64,000 nt of DNA from JBEEFP01 sp041166085 (GTDB taxonomy: Bacteria > Actinomycetota > Acidimicrobiia > Acidimicrobiales > JAFATL01), in NCBI GenBank assembly GCA_041166085.1, contig JBEEFP010000045.1, positions 54,366 through 118,365 on the forward strand, given 5' to 3'. The notes under the pieces were generated by a model that did no database searches, was not told the DNA's origin, and saw nothing but the letters and a program-made list of their open reading frames with translations. Shown one piece after another: positions 33,832 through 43,127 of the stretch. How positions within the stretch are numbered: the first letter of the stretch is position 1; each line of letters begins with the position of its first letter. A program made the translations under genes and the position numbers.

Positions 33832-34338
33832 GTGGGCATCGCCGTCTTCGTCGCCGACGAGCAGACCGCCCAGCCGGTCGACAACATCCGCTGGGTGCGG
33901 CTGGCCCGCAGCGTCCTCGAGGCCGAGGGCGTCAGGGGCGACGCCGAGCTGTCGATGTTGTTCGTCGACGAAGAGTCCATCGCCGATCTCAACAAGCGCT
34001 TCCTCGGCAAGGACGGGCCCACCGACGTGCTCGCCTTCCCCATCGACGAGGAGCCGCCGGACAGCGGCCGCTCGCCCGACTCCGGGGGCACCGGCCCGGG
34101 CTATCTCCCCAGCGAGCCCGCCGACCTGCCACTGTTGCTGGGAGACGTGGTCATCTGCCCGGCCGTCGCCCATCGCAACGCCCCGCATCACGCGGGCACC
34201 TACGACGACGAGCTCGCGCTGCTCATCGTGCACGGGATCCTGCACCTGATGGGCCGGGACCACGCCGACGACGAGGAGGCCGAGGCGATGGAAGCCCGCG
34301 AACGCGAGCTCCTCGAGAAGTTCCACAAACCGTCATGA
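33832..34338 (+). CDS. ybeY: Endoribonuclease YbeY
   Basis: A 168-residue protein with GTG start 3 bases after phoH. The zinc-binding motif HGILHLMGRDH (H-x3-H-x5-H) near the C-terminus is diagnostic, and the central PTDVLAFPID strand is typical. An insertion rich in Gly, Ser and Pro follows this strand. YbeY acts in 3' maturation of 16S rRNA and ribosome quality control. Confidence 0.94.
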   Translation: MGIAVFVADEQTAQPVDNIRWVRLARSVLEAEGVRGDAELSMLFVDEESIADLNKRFLGKDGPTDVLAFPIDEEPPDSGRSPDSGGTGPGYLPSEPADLPLLLGDVVICPAVAHRNAPHHAGTYDDELALLIVHGILHLMGRDHADDEEAEAMEARERELLEKFHKPS

Positions 34339-35609
34339 GCGGCACCGACTGGCTCATGCTCCTCGGCACCGTGGCACTGGTGTCGATCGCTGCCTTCTTC
34401 GCCCTCGCTGAGACGGCGCTCACCCGCCTCAACAAGGTCAAGGCCAAGACGTTGGCGGAGGAGGGCAAACGGCGGGGCCGGCTGCTGGTCAAGCTCATCG
34501 ACCATCCCGAGACGTTCCTCAACATCGTCCTGCTGCTGCTGCTGACGTGCCACCTGGCCGCCAGCTCCCTGCTCACCATCCTCACCGAGCGCCACTTCGG
34601 CGCCGCGGGCGTGATCATCGGCCTCATCATCGAGGTGGTGGTGATCTTCGTGTTCGCCGAGGCCATCCCGAAGACCTATGCAGTGCAACATCCGGAGAAG
34701 GCGGCCCTGGCGGCCGCACCCGTGGTCTCGCTGATCGTGAACCTCTGGCCGCTGCGCATGTTGGCAAGGGCGCTCATCGTCCTGGCCAACGTGATCCTGC
34801 CCGGCAAGGGCCTGCGCGAGGGTCCGTTCGTTTCCGAAGAGGAGCTGCTGGCCTTCGCCGACGTGGCCGCCGAGGAAGAGGTCATCGAGCGCGAGGAGCG
34901 CACCCTGATCCGCCAGGTCATCGAGTTCGGTGACACCGTGGTGCGCGAGGTGATGGTGCCCCGGACCGACATGCTCGCGGTCGAGGGCCACGCGCGCATC
35001 TCCGACGCGGTCGAGCTCGTCATCAACTCGGGGAAGAGCCGCATCCCCGTGTTCGATCAGGGCGTCGACGACATCGTCGGCATCGTCTACGCGCGGGATC
35101 TGCTCAAGGCCGAGCGCGAGGGCAACGCCGCCGATGACGTCCGCACGCTGGCGCGCGAGGCCCACTTCGTCCCCGAGACCAAGCGGGTGGCCGAGCTGAT
35201 GCGGGAGATGCAGCGGGAGAAGTTCCACATCGCGGTGGTGGTGGACGAGTACGGCGGCACCGCGGGCCTCGTCACCCTCGAGGACCTCATCGAGGAGCTG
35301 GTCGGCGAGATCGTCGACGAGTACGACGTGGAGGACGCGAAGTGGGAGCGGCTCGCGAACGGTGACTACCGCGTGGACGCACGTATGCCCCTCGACGAGG
35401 TCAACGAGCTCCTCGCCGCCGACCTTCCCGATGGCGACTGGGACACGGTCGCCGGCCTCATGTACAGCGAGCTCGGTCACGTGCCCGAGCAGGGGGAGTC
35501 CGTCGAGGTGGACGGTCGACGGCTGACGGCGGAGAAGGTGGACGGTCGCCGCATCGAGCGGGTCCGCATCTCCCCGCAGGTCGCGCGGGCGCCGGCCGAG
35601 CAGGAGTGA
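34335..35609 (+). CDS. CNNM/CorC-family transporter (DUF21-CBS-CorC_HlyC)
   Basis: A 424-residue protein. The DUF21 transmembrane domain comes first (residues 1-165, four helices, with ALAETALTRLNKVKA). A pair of CBS domains follows (about 190-330: VREVMVPRTDMLAVEG, then HIAVVVDEYGGTAGLVTLEDLIEELVG), then the C-terminal CorC_HlyC domain. These proteins are linked to Mg2+ or Co2+ efflux. The ATG overlaps the ybeY stop (ATGA). Its place between ybeY and era is conserved in many bacteria. Confidence 0.92.
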   Translation: MSGTDWLMLLGTVALVSIAAFFALAETALTRLNKVKAKTLAEEGKRRGRLLVKLIDHPETFLNIVLLLLLTCHLAASSLLTILTERHFGAAGVIIGLIIEVVVIFVFAEAIPKTYAVQHPEKAALAAAPVVSLIVNLWPLRMLARALIVLANVILPGKGLREGPFVSEEELLAFADVAAEEEVIEREERTLIRQVIEFGDTVVREVMVPRTDMLAVEGHARISDAVELVINSGKSRIPVFDQGVDDIVGIVYARDLLKAEREGNAADDVRTLAREAHFVPETKRVAELMREMQREKFHIAVVVDEYGGTAGLVTLEDLIEELVGEIVDEYDVEDAKWERLANGDYRVDARMPLDEVNELLAADLPDGDWDTVAGLMYSELGHVPEQGESVEVDGRRLTAEKVDGRRIERVRISPQVARAPAEQE

Positions 35610-36469
35610 AGTCCGGCTTCGCCACGCTGGTCGGCCGGCCCAACGTCGGCAAGTCCACGTTGCTGAACCGAGTCCTCGGCACCAAGGTGTCGATCACCTC
35701 CGACAAGCCGCAGACGACGCGCACGCAGGTGCGCGGCGTGCTCAATCGGCGTTCGGCCACGCAGGCGGACCGCGCTGACGCCCAGATCGTGTTCGTCGAC
35801 ACGCCGGGCATCCACAAGCCCCGCACCCTCCTCGGTGAGCGCCTCAACGACACCGCGCAGAACGCCATCTCCGACGTGGACGTCACCGTCATGCTCATCG
35901 ACGCCACCCAGCCGCTCGGCTCGGGTGACAGGTTCGTGGCCGAGCGCGTGCCGTTGGCGTCGTCGCTGCTCGTCGTCAACAAGATCGACAAGGCGTCGCG
36001 GCAACAAGTGCTCGAGCAGCTGCAGGCCGCGAGCGCGCTCGGCTTCAGCGAGTACTTCCCGATCTCGGCCCACACCGGCGACGGCGTGCACGCACTTGTC
36101 GAGGCCATCGTCGCCCGCCTGCCCGAGGGGCCGCAGTACTACCCCGACGACATGGTCACCGACGTCCCCGAGGCGTTCTGGGTCGGCGAGCTGGTGCGCG
36201 AGCAGCTGCTGGCGGTGACGCACGACGAGCTGCCCCACTCCATCGCCTGCGTCGTCACCGAATGGGAGTGGCCGCGCATCCGTTGCGAGATCCTCGTCGA
36301 GCGCGACTCGCAGAAGGGCATCGTGATCGGCAAGGGCGGCTCGGTGCTCAAGGCCGTCGGCACCGCCGTGCGCGAGCAGTTGCCGGAGGGCGCCTTCATC
36401 GAGCTCTTCGTGAAGGTCGACAAGGACTGGCAGCGCCACGCCAAGGCCCTCGAGCGCCTGGGCTACTGA
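35606..36469 (+). CDS. era: GTPase Era
   Basis: A 287-residue protein. G1 is GRPNVGKST, G2 lies in QTTRTQ, G3 is DTPGIHKP, G4 is NKID and G5 is in PISAHTGDG. The C-terminal KH domain includes KGIVIGKGGSVLKAVGTAVR (the GxxG loop). Era binds the 3' end of 16S rRNA and assists 30S assembly. The GTG start overlaps the preceding stop. It is the last gene of the phoH operon and is followed by a hairpin. Confidence 0.95.
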   Translation: MKSGFATLVGRPNVGKSTLLNRVLGTKVSITSDKPQTTRTQVRGVLNRRSATQADRADAQIVFVDTPGIHKPRTLLGERLNDTAQNAISDVDVTVMLIDATQPLGSGDRFVAERVPLASSLLVVNKIDKASRQQVLEQLQAASALGFSEYFPISAHTGDGVHALVEAIVARLPEGPQYYPDDMVTDVPEAFWVGELVREQLLAVTHDELPHSIACVVTEWEWPRIRCEILVERDSQKGIVIGKGGSVLKAVGTAVREQLPEGAFIELFVKVDKDWQRHAKALERLGY

Positions 36470-36506
36470 GACCTCTGCGAACCGGGCAGTAAAACCGCCC
36501 GTCTCA
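36467..36506 (+). terminator. Likely bidirectional terminator after era
   Basis: TGAGA...TCTCA form an outer stem and CGGGC...GCCCG an inner stem, with AAAA in the loop. The element begins at the era stop codon. It lies between the convergent era and DinG-like genes, and a G-rich stretch with TTTT follows. There is no clean poly-T, so strength is uncertain. Confidence 0.45.
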
Positions 36507-36532
36507 GGGGTGGTTTTCCCGCCCGATTCGGA

Positions 36533-38395
36533 TCACGGGGGTGGCGGAGCAGCGAAGAAGGCCTCGACGTCGGCGCGGTTGCGCGTGCGCGTCATGGGTG
36601 GGAGGGCCTTGACCAGGTCGTGGGCGTAGTTGGCCCGCGACAGGCGGGGGTCGAGGACGGCGACCACGCCCCGGTCGGTGGCGGTGCGGATGAGACGGCC
36701 CGCGCCCTGGGCCAGCATGGTGGCGGCCCGGGGAAGGTCGACGAGGCGAAAGGCGGCAGGGCCTGCTTTGTCGCGCCGGGCCTGCACGAGCGGCTCGTCG
36801 GGGCGCGGGAAGGGGAGCTTGTCGATGACGACCATCGACAGTGACGGGCCGGGCACGTCGACGCCCTGCCAGAACCCCATGGTGGCGAAGAGACACGACG
36901 TCTCGTCCAGGGTGAACGCCGCCACGAGCGCGGGCTTGGGGAGGTCGGACTGCGTGAGCACCGTGTACGGCAGGCGCTCCTCGAGGGCCTCGGCCGCGGC
37001 CCGCATGGCCCGCCAGCTGGTGAACAGGGCAAGGGTGCGTCCGCCCGCGGCCTTGATGAGTGCCTCGAGCTCGTCGTGCATGGCCGCCTCGTACCCAGGT
37101 TGGCGAGGGTCGGGGAGGTGGCGGGCGCAGTAGAGGAGGGCGTGGCCCTTGAAGTCGAAGGGACTGCCCACGTCGAGCTCGTCGACCTCGTCGGCCGGCA
37201 GCCCGAGCCGGGCACCGAGCCGGGGCGGGATGGTGGCGCTGGTGAGCACCGAGGTCACCTCGCCCCAGAGCTGGACGGCCAGCTTCTCGCCCACGTCGAC
37301 CGGGGCCAGCTTGAGGACGCGGTTGTGGCTCGGGCCGTCGACCCAGATGACGTCGTCGTCGCTCGCGGCCTGCAGGAAGGCCACGTCGCCGGTGAGGTGG
37401 CCGGCCGCCTGCAGCCAGCGCGCCTTGGCGGGGTCGTCGGTCTCCGCTCTGCGTAGGGCGGACGTGACGTTGGCGACGCGTTGCGCGATGAGCTGCAGTG
37501 CGACGTTGAGCTCGTCGGTGAGGACGGGTAAGCGGCGGTCGCCCGCGCGGGACAGTGCAGCGTCGAACAGATCGCCGGCGCCCTCGACGTCATCGGCGAT
37601 GGCCTGCTCGCTGATGAGCCGGCGGGCGCCGCGCGCCAGTGCGCGCAGCCGGCCCGAGCCGAGCTCGAGGCCGAGGCTCGACGCGGCGATGTCCTCCAGC
37701 TCGTGCGCCTCGTCGAAGACGACGACGTCGTGCTCGGGCAACACGTGGCCGCCGCTGGCCAGGTGGGCGCCGTACAGGTGGGTGTTGACGACGACGACGT
37801 CTGCTTCCTCGGCCCGCTGGCGTGCCGCCTCGGCCAGGCACTCCCCGCCGGCGGGACAGCGCACCGCGCCCGGGCACTCCATGGCATTGACGCTCACCGC
37901 CGACCACGCCTTCGGCCGCGGCTCGAAGTCGAGGTCGGCCCGGTCACCGGTGGGCGTCGTGCGGCCCCACTCGACGAGGCGGGCGATCTCCTTGCCGAGC
38001 GCGCCCACGTCGTCGGCCAGGTCGTCGATGGTGAGCTGGTCGTCGCCCCCGGCCACCTCGTGCGCCCGTTGGCGGCACAGGTAGTTCGACCTGCCCTTCA
38101 GCACCGCGTACTCGAAGGGCAGCCCCAGGTGCTCGCGCAGGAAGGGCAGGTCCTTGCCCGCCAGCTGGTCCTGCAGGGCCTTGGTTGCGGTGGCGACGAC
38201 GACCTTGCTCCCACTCAGGACCGCAGGCACGAGGTAGGCGGCGCTCTTGCCCGTGCCCGTACCCGCCTGGACGATCACGTGGCGCCTGCCGGCGATCCCG
38301 GCCGCGACGGCCTGGGCCATGGTGCGCTGGCCGGGTCTGTTCTCGCCCGCGGGAAGGGCGGCGACGACCCGCGCCAGAGCCTCCTCCGTGTCCAT
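36533..38395 (-). CDS. DinG-like superfamily 2 DNA helicase
   Basis: A 620-residue protein with Walker A VQAGTGTGKS, the DEAH box VVFDEAHELEDIA, and C-terminal helicase motifs ATMGFWQGVDVPG and QGAGRLIRTATDRG. Four cysteines (NYLC near residue 110, then ECPGAVRC and GGEC) match the 4Fe-4S cluster of XPD/DinG helicases. It unwinds R-loops or damaged DNA. ATG 38395 is 7 bases downstream of TACCCT. Confidence 0.9.
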   Translation of the reverse strand: MDTEEALARVVAALPAGENRPGQRTMAQAVAAGIAGRRHVIVQAGTGTGKSAAYLVPAVLSGSKVVVATATKALQDQLAGKDLPFLREHLGLPFEYAVLKGRSNYLCRQRAHEVAGGDDQLTIDDLADDVGALGKEIARLVEWGRTTPTGDRADLDFEPRPKAWSAVSVNAMECPGAVRCPAGGECLAEAARQRAEEADVVVVNTHLYGAHLASGGHVLPEHDVVVFDEAHELEDIAASSLGLELGSGRLRALARGARRLISEQAIADDVEGAGDLFDAALSRAGDRRLPVLTDELNVALQLIAQRVANVTSALRRAETDDPAKARWLQAAGHLTGDVAFLQAASDDDVIWVDGPSHNRVLKLAPVDVGEKLAVQLWGEVTSVLTSATIPPRLGARLGLPADEVDELDVGSPFDFKGHALLYCARHLPDPRQPGYEAAMHDELEALIKAAGGRTLALFTSWRAMRAAAEALEERLPYTVLTQSDLPKPALVAAFTLDETSCLFATMGFWQGVDVPGPSLSMVVIDKLPFPRPDEPLVQARRDKAGPAAFRLVDLPRAATMLAQGAGRLIRTATDRGVVAVLDPRLSRANYAHDLVKALPPMTRTRNRADVEAFFAAPPPP

Positions 38396-38402
38396 GGGGC
38401 TC

Positions 38403-38408
38403 AGGGTA
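38403..38408 (-). promoter_or_regulatory. -10 box of DinG-like gene (leaderless type)
   Basis: TACCCT on the minus strand is followed by 7 bases and ATG 38395. Confidence 0.45.
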
Positions 38409-38460
38409 ACGAGGGGGTGGGACAAGGCGACTGACGCCTCCGTGTCGAATCAAGATCCCC

Positions 38461-39771
38461 ATGAGGTCCCGTCGCGTCGCCCTGCGCCTGTTGGGGGTCG
38501 CCGGCCTGGTTGCGTTCGGCGTGGGCAGCGCGCCGGCCCGGGCTGCGACCGAGGCGCTGCCCGCGGCGTGCGTGACCCGGACGCTCGTGCTGTCGGCCTA
38601 CCCGTCGGAAGCCGACGCCGTCCTCTCGCACATGACGCTCGATCCCGAGCCCGTGCGGGTCGTGCAGGACCATCACTTCTACGTCGGATCCATCTCCGGC
38701 AAACCGGTCGTGTCGACCATGACGGGCATCGGCCTGACCAACGCCACCAACACGACGGAGAAGGCACTGTCCGGCCTCACCTGCGCGAGCGCGGGCATGT
38801 CGATCGGTGCCGTGCTGTTCTCGGGCGTGGCCGGGGGCGCCGACCGCACGCAGATCGGCGACGTCGCCGTTCCCGCGCAGTGGACGCGCGACGACGGCGG
38901 GACGTGGCATGGCGTCGACCCCAGCATGCTGGCCGCCGCGACCGACCTGCACGCACCATTGAGCAGGGTCAACACCGCCGGCGACCCGGCCTGCGCGTGC
39001 GTCGATCCGCATCTGGTGCCGCTCATCGACATCGGCCGTGAGCCCAAGATCGTCGTCGGCGGCACCGGCTACAGCTCCGACGCCCTCAACGGTCAGGCCT
39101 CGCCGTGCATCCCGAACGCCGGCGACGTGTTCGGCTGCCAACCCTGTCACGCCCCCGACCGCGGGCTCCCGGATGTCGTCGGCACCGGGCCCGGTGCGCT
39201 GGCATGGCTGCTGCTGAACATCCAGGGTGGGTACCCCGCGGGTTCGACCAAGGTCTACGACGCGGTCGACCAGGAGACGGCCGCCGCCCTCGCCGTCGCC
39301 GACGCGCACCACGTCCCCTTCCTCGGCTTCCGCGGGATGTCCGACGGACCGGGTGACCCCTTGAACCTGCCCGGCTTCCCGTTCCAGTTCTTCTTCTACC
39401 GCCAGCTGGCGGCGGACAACGCGGCGATCGCCGTCACCGCGTACCTCCAGACATGGACCGGACCTCCCGCGTCCACCGGAACCACCGCCGCGTCGGTGCT
39501 CGGGTCGCGTACGACGGCCGAGCCCCGCTCCATCGCGAGCCGGGGCGCGGTGGCCCGGCCCACGCCGCTGCACCGCCACGCCTTCCCGACGCCCGCGGCT
39601 GCGCCCGCGGTCACCCCCGCGCCGCCCACGCCGGTGCAGCCGGCAGCAGCGGTGCTCCCCGCGCGACGCGGGGCCGCGTCCGACGAGGGCATCCCCGGTG
39701 CGTTGGCTCTCCTTGCCGTGCTGTTGATGATCGCCGCCACCTCGGCGACGGTGGTGAGCGCGCGCCGCTGA
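38461..39771 (+). CDS. Secreted, membrane-anchored nucleosidase-like protein
   Basis: A 436-residue protein with a signal peptide (LRLLGVAGLVAFGVGSAPARA). A phosphorylase/nucleosidase-type domain (PNP/MTAN superfamily) spans about residues 40-325: MTGIGLTNATNTTEKAL, AVLFSGVAGGADRTQIGDVAVP and, near the end, FRGMSDGPGDP. A Pro/Ala-rich linker leads to one C-terminal transmembrane helix (ALALLAVLLMIAATSATVV) and a basic end, so the enzyme would be tethered outside the cell. The family normally cleaves N-glycosidic bonds of nucleosides. An extracellular member points to nucleoside scavenging, or to another substrate. Confidence 0.75.
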   Translation: MRSRRVALRLLGVAGLVAFGVGSAPARAATEALPAACVTRTLVLSAYPSEADAVLSHMTLDPEPVRVVQDHHFYVGSISGKPVVSTMTGIGLTNATNTTEKALSGLTCASAGMSIGAVLFSGVAGGADRTQIGDVAVPAQWTRDDGGTWHGVDPSMLAAATDLHAPLSRVNTAGDPACACVDPHLVPLIDIGREPKIVVGGTGYSSDALNGQASPCIPNAGDVFGCQPCHAPDRGLPDVVGTGPGALAWLLLNIQGGYPAGSTKVYDAVDQETAAALAVADAHHVPFLGFRGMSDGPGDPLNLPGFPFQFFFYRQLAADNAAIAVTAYLQTWTGPPASTGTTAASVLGSRTTAEPRSIASRGAVARPTPLHRHAFPTPAAAPAVTPAPPTPVQPAAAVLPARRGAASDEGIPGALALLAVLLMIAATSATVVSARR

Positions 39772-39791
39772 TCCGGTGAGAGGCTGACGGG

Positions 39792-40733
39792 ATGCCGCTG
39801 ACCCTCCGCATCTTCACCGAGCCGCAGCAGGGGGCGTCCTACGACGACCTGCTGGCCGTCGCCCGCACCGCCGAGGACCTCGGCTACGACGCCTTCTTCC
39901 GGTCGGACCACTACCTGCGCATGGGCGGGGATGACGGGCTGCCGGGACCGTCGGACGCGTGGGTGACGTTGGCGGGCCTGGCCCGCGACACGTCCCGGCT
40001 CCGGCTGGGCACGCTCGTCACTCCCGTCACCTTCCGGCTGCCCGGTCCCCTCGCGATCAGTGTCGCCAACGTCGACGCCATGAGCGGAGGCCGGGTGGAG
40101 CTGGGCCTCGGCACGGGGTGGTTCGACGACGAGCACAAGGCATACGGCATTCCCTTCCCGCCGCTCGGCGAGCGCTTCGCCATGTTCGAGGAGCAGCTCG
40201 AGATCATCACCGGACTGTGGTCGACACCCGTCGGCGAGACGTTCTCGTTCTCGGGCAAGCACTACACGCTGGAGAACAGCCCCGCGCTTCCCAAGCCCGT
40301 GCAGCAGCCCCGTCCGCCCGTGCTCATCGGCGGCGCGGGACGCAAGCGCACGCCCCGCCTCGCGGCGCGCTTCGCCGATGAGTTCAACGTGCCGTTCCAC
40401 ACGCTGGAGGACACGGGCGCGGCGATCGCCGCCGTGCGGGAGGCGTGCGAAACGGCGGGACGCGATCCGGGCGACCTCGTCTACTCCGCGGCCCAGACCA
40501 TCGTGTGCGGCGCCGACGAAGCGGAGGTCGAGCGCCGGGCCAAGGCCATCGGACGCGAGGGCGCCGACCACGCACGCAAGACCGCGCTCGCCGGCACACC
40601 GTCCGAGGTGGTCGACACCCTCGGCCGGTTCGCGGCGCTGGGCTGCACGCGCATCTACCTGCAGGTGCTCGACCTGGCCGACCTCGACCAGCTGCGCCTG
40701 GTGGCGTCGGAGGTCATGCCGGCGGTCGCCTAG
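39792..40733 (+). CDS. LLM-class (F420-type) oxidoreductase
   Basis: A 313-residue luciferase-like TIM-barrel protein: YDAFFRSDHYL at the active-site strand, RLGTLVTPVTFRLPG, and the typical MSGGRVELGLGTGWFDDEHKAYG motif. Actinobacterial members with this last motif usually use coenzyme F420 and not FMN. The substrate is unknown. It has an ATG start, and GAGAGG lies upstream as a possible Shine-Dalgarno. Confidence 0.85.
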   Translation: MPLTLRIFTEPQQGASYDDLLAVARTAEDLGYDAFFRSDHYLRMGGDDGLPGPSDAWVTLAGLARDTSRLRLGTLVTPVTFRLPGPLAISVANVDAMSGGRVELGLGTGWFDDEHKAYGIPFPPLGERFAMFEEQLEIITGLWSTPVGETFSFSGKHYTLENSPALPKPVQQPRPPVLIGGAGRKRTPRLAARFADEFNVPFHTLEDTGAAIAAVREACETAGRDPGDLVYSAAQTIVCGADEAEVERRAKAIGREGADHARKTALAGTPSEVVDTLGRFAALGCTRIYLQVLDLADLDQLRLVASEVMPAVA

Positions 40734-40740
40734 CCGTTTC

Positions 40741-41640
40741 TCAGGGAGCGACGGGGGCGGCCTCGCCGGAGCGGGTGGCGGCGACCGGCACCTGGCCCGG
40801 CAGGCGGGGCAGCTCGATCTCGGCGGTGACGGTGCCGTGGTCCTCCTCCCACCGCACCACGTTCACCACGGTCGCGTAGACCACGAGCCGGCCGAAGAAC
40901 ACCAGCCACGCCAGCACCGCGAACACCGTGCCGATGGTGCCGTAGAGCGCGGACGACGACGCCACCGCGCGGGGCACGTAGATGGCGCCGACCGCCTTCA
41001 GCACCTCGAGGCCGACGGCGCCGAACACTGCGCCGGGCAGGAGGGACTTCCAGTCGACCGAGCGGTTCTGCAGCACCTTCATGGACCACAGCCACAAGGC
41101 CAGGTTCACGCCGAAGGCGACGAGGAGGGCGAGCGGGGCGAGCACGCCGGGCAGGAAGTTGACTGCGGCAGTGATGGCGAACGACGCGGCCATGATGACA
41201 CCCGCCCCCGCCAGCCAGGCCAGCCCGTAGAGCTTGTCCTTGAGTCCCCGCGAGGGCACCTGCCACACCGCGTTCAGCGCGACCTGCAGCGCCGCGACCA
41301 GGCCGAGTCCCGACCACAGCAGGCCGGCGGTGCCGATCCCGAGGGCGGCGCCACGCGTCTGCTGGGCCTTGTGGATCGAGTCGGTCACGAGCTTGGCCGC
41401 GTCGCCGCTGAGGCCGAGGTTGCCGATGACGCGGCCGGGCAGATCGGCGTGGCCGGCGGCGACGAACCCGAGCACTGCTACTGCGACGAGCAACAGCGGG
41501 AACAGGGACAGGAACGCCGTCAGGGTGACGGCCGAGGCCAGATAAGAGCCGTGCACCTCGCCGAAGCGCTCCTGGACGCGGAGGGCCGTCCGCAGCCAGG
41601 CCCACCGCCGGGCCAGCGGGCCGAGCACGCGTTCGATCAC
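40741..41640 (-). CDS. YihY/BrkB-family membrane protein
   Basis: A 299-residue protein with about six transmembrane helices. Family features are GSYLASAVTLTAFLSLFPLLLVAVAVLG near the start and ALYGTIGTVFAVLAWLVFFG near the end. The function of the family is not settled (formerly called ribonuclease BN, incorrectly). The C-terminus is hydrophilic. The GTG start at 41640 faces uppS. Confidence 0.85.
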   Translation of the reverse strand: MIERVLGPLARRWAWLRTALRVQERFGEVHGSYLASAVTLTAFLSLFPLLLVAVAVLGFVAAGHADLPGRVIGNLGLSGDAAKLVTDSIHKAQQTRGAALGIGTAGLLWSGLGLVAALQVALNAVWQVPSRGLKDKLYGLAWLAGAGVIMAASFAITAAVNFLPGVLAPLALLVAFGVNLALWLWSMKVLQNRSVDWKSLLPGAVFGAVGLEVLKAVGAIYVPRAVASSSALYGTIGTVFAVLAWLVFFGRLVVYATVVNVVRWEEDHGTVTAEIELPRLPGQVPVAATRSGEAAPVAP

Positions 41641-41671
41641 GCTGGTGCATGTACCCAGAAAGCGCCCGCGG

Positions 41672-41677
41672 TACCGT
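41672..41677 (+). promoter_or_regulatory. -10 box of uppS (leaderless type)
   Basis: TACCGT is followed by 8 bases and GTG 41686. Confidence 0.48.
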
Positions 41678-41685
41678 CGCCCTCA

Positions 41686-42402
41686 GTGCAGCTCGACGGC
41701 ATCGACCCCACCCGCATCCCGACCCACGTGGCCGCTGTCATGGACGGCAACGGCCGGTGGGCCCAGAAGCGGGGACTGGCCCGCACCGACGGCCATGCGG
41801 CGGGGGAGGAGGCCCTCTTCGACACGGTCGAGGGAGCCCTCGACCTCGGCATCAAGTGGCTGACGGTCTACGCCTTCTCCACCGAGAACTGGCGCCGCCC
41901 GGCCGACGAGGTCCGCTACCTCATCAACTTCAACGAGTCGATCCTCGTCCGTCGGCGCGACGAGCTCAACGACCGGGGCGTGCGCATCGCATTCGCCGGC
42001 CGCCGCGGATGGCGGGTGCCCAAGCGCCTCATCAAGCAGATGGATGAAGCGGCCGCCCTCACCGCCGACAACCGCACCATGACGCTGACCATCGCCTTCA
42101 ACTACGGCGGACGGGCCGAGATCGTCGACGCGGTCAAACGGTTGGTGGCCGACGGCGTCCCCGCCGACAAGATCGACGAGAACGCCATCGGGTCACGTCT
42201 CTACGTGCCCGGCATGCCCGACCCCGACCTCATGATCCGCACGTCGGGGGAGTTCCGCATCTCCAACTTCCTGCTCTGGGAGCTGGCCTACAGCGAGCTC
42301 GTGTTCACCGACGTGCTGTGGCCCGACTTCCGTCGCGAGCACCTCTTCGAGGCCGTGCGCGAGTTCCAACGCCGCGACCGTCGCTTCGGGGGGACGCGGT
42401 AG
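41686..42402 (+). CDS. uppS: Polyprenyl diphosphate synthase (UppS-type)
   Basis: A 238-residue cis-prenyltransferase: HVAAVMDGNGRWAQKRGLAR (catalytic Asp), the STENWRRP segment, and the C-terminal PDLMIRTSGEFRISNFLLWE motif that binds Mg2+ and diphosphate. It makes the long-chain polyprenyl (undecaprenyl or decaprenyl) carrier for peptidoglycan and surface glycans, so it supplies the lipid used by the glycan locus in this window. recO starts 2 bases after its stop. Confidence 0.95.
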   Translation: MQLDGIDPTRIPTHVAAVMDGNGRWAQKRGLARTDGHAAGEEALFDTVEGALDLGIKWLTVYAFSTENWRRPADEVRYLINFNESILVRRRDELNDRGVRIAFAGRRGWRVPKRLIKQMDEAAALTADNRTMTLTIAFNYGGRAEIVDAVKRLVADGVPADKIDENAIGSRLYVPGMPDPDLMIRTSGEFRISNFLLWELAYSELVFTDVLWPDFRREHLFEAVREFQRRDRRFGGTR

Positions 42403-42404
42403 GT

Positions 42405-43124
42405 ATGTCGCTCTACCGCGACCAGGGTGTCGTGCTGCGGACGTTCCGGCTCGGGGAGGCCGACCGCATCGTGGTGCTCATGACTCAGGGGAGCGGCAAG
42501 GTCCGGGCCGTCGTCAAGGGCGTGCGCAAGACCAAGAGCCGGTTCGGGAGCCGTCTCGAGCCCATGAGCCACGTGGCGCTGCTCATGTACCAGGGCCGCG
42601 GCGAGCTCGACGTCGTCAACCAGGCCGAGACGCTCGACCACTTCCGCGTCGTGCGCGAGAACCTCGACCGACTGGCCAAGGCCACGTCCATGCTCGAGGC
42701 CGTCGACCAGGTGTCCCAGGAGCGCGAGACGAGCCCCGCGCTGTACCGGATGCTCGTCGGCGGACTGCGGGCGCTCGCGGCGCGCGACACACCGCTCATC
42801 GTCCCTGCGTTCTTCTGGAAGCTGCTGGCCCTCGAGGGCTACTCGCCCGTGCTCGACCGCTGTGCCACGTGTGGCGCCACCGAGGACCTCGTCGCCTTCG
42901 ATGTCGAAGAGGGCGGCGTGCTGTGCCGCTCGGACCGCCAAGGCGTCCCGATCTCGCCCGAGGCCATCGCCCTCATCCGCCGCATCCTCGGGGGCGATCT
43001 GGTGGCCGTCCTCGGCGAGCCCGACGGCCCGGCCGTGCACGAGGTCGATCACCTCACGGGCCGCACCGTCGAGCATCACATCGAGCGCCGACTGCGCTCG
43101 CTGCGCCTGCTCGACAAGGCGTGA
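42405..43124 (+). CDS. recO: DNA repair protein RecO
   Basis: A 239-residue protein. The N-terminal OB fold starts YRDQGVVLRTFRLGEADRIVVLMT. A helical domain follows, with a zinc site of the form CATCG about residue 155 and a further Cys at LCRS. RecO loads RecA with RecR in the RecFOR pathway. It is co-transcribed with uppS. Confidence 0.93.
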   Translation: MSLYRDQGVVLRTFRLGEADRIVVLMTQGSGKVRAVVKGVRKTKSRFGSRLEPMSHVALLMYQGRGELDVVNQAETLDHFRVVRENLDRLAKATSMLEAVDQVSQERETSPALYRMLVGGLRALAARDTPLIVPAFFWKLLALEGYSPVLDRCATCGATEDLVAFDVEEGGVLCRSDRQGVPISPEAIALIRRILGGDLVAVLGEPDGPAVHEVDHLTGRTVEHHIERRLRSLRLLDKA

Positions 43125-43127
43125 CGG

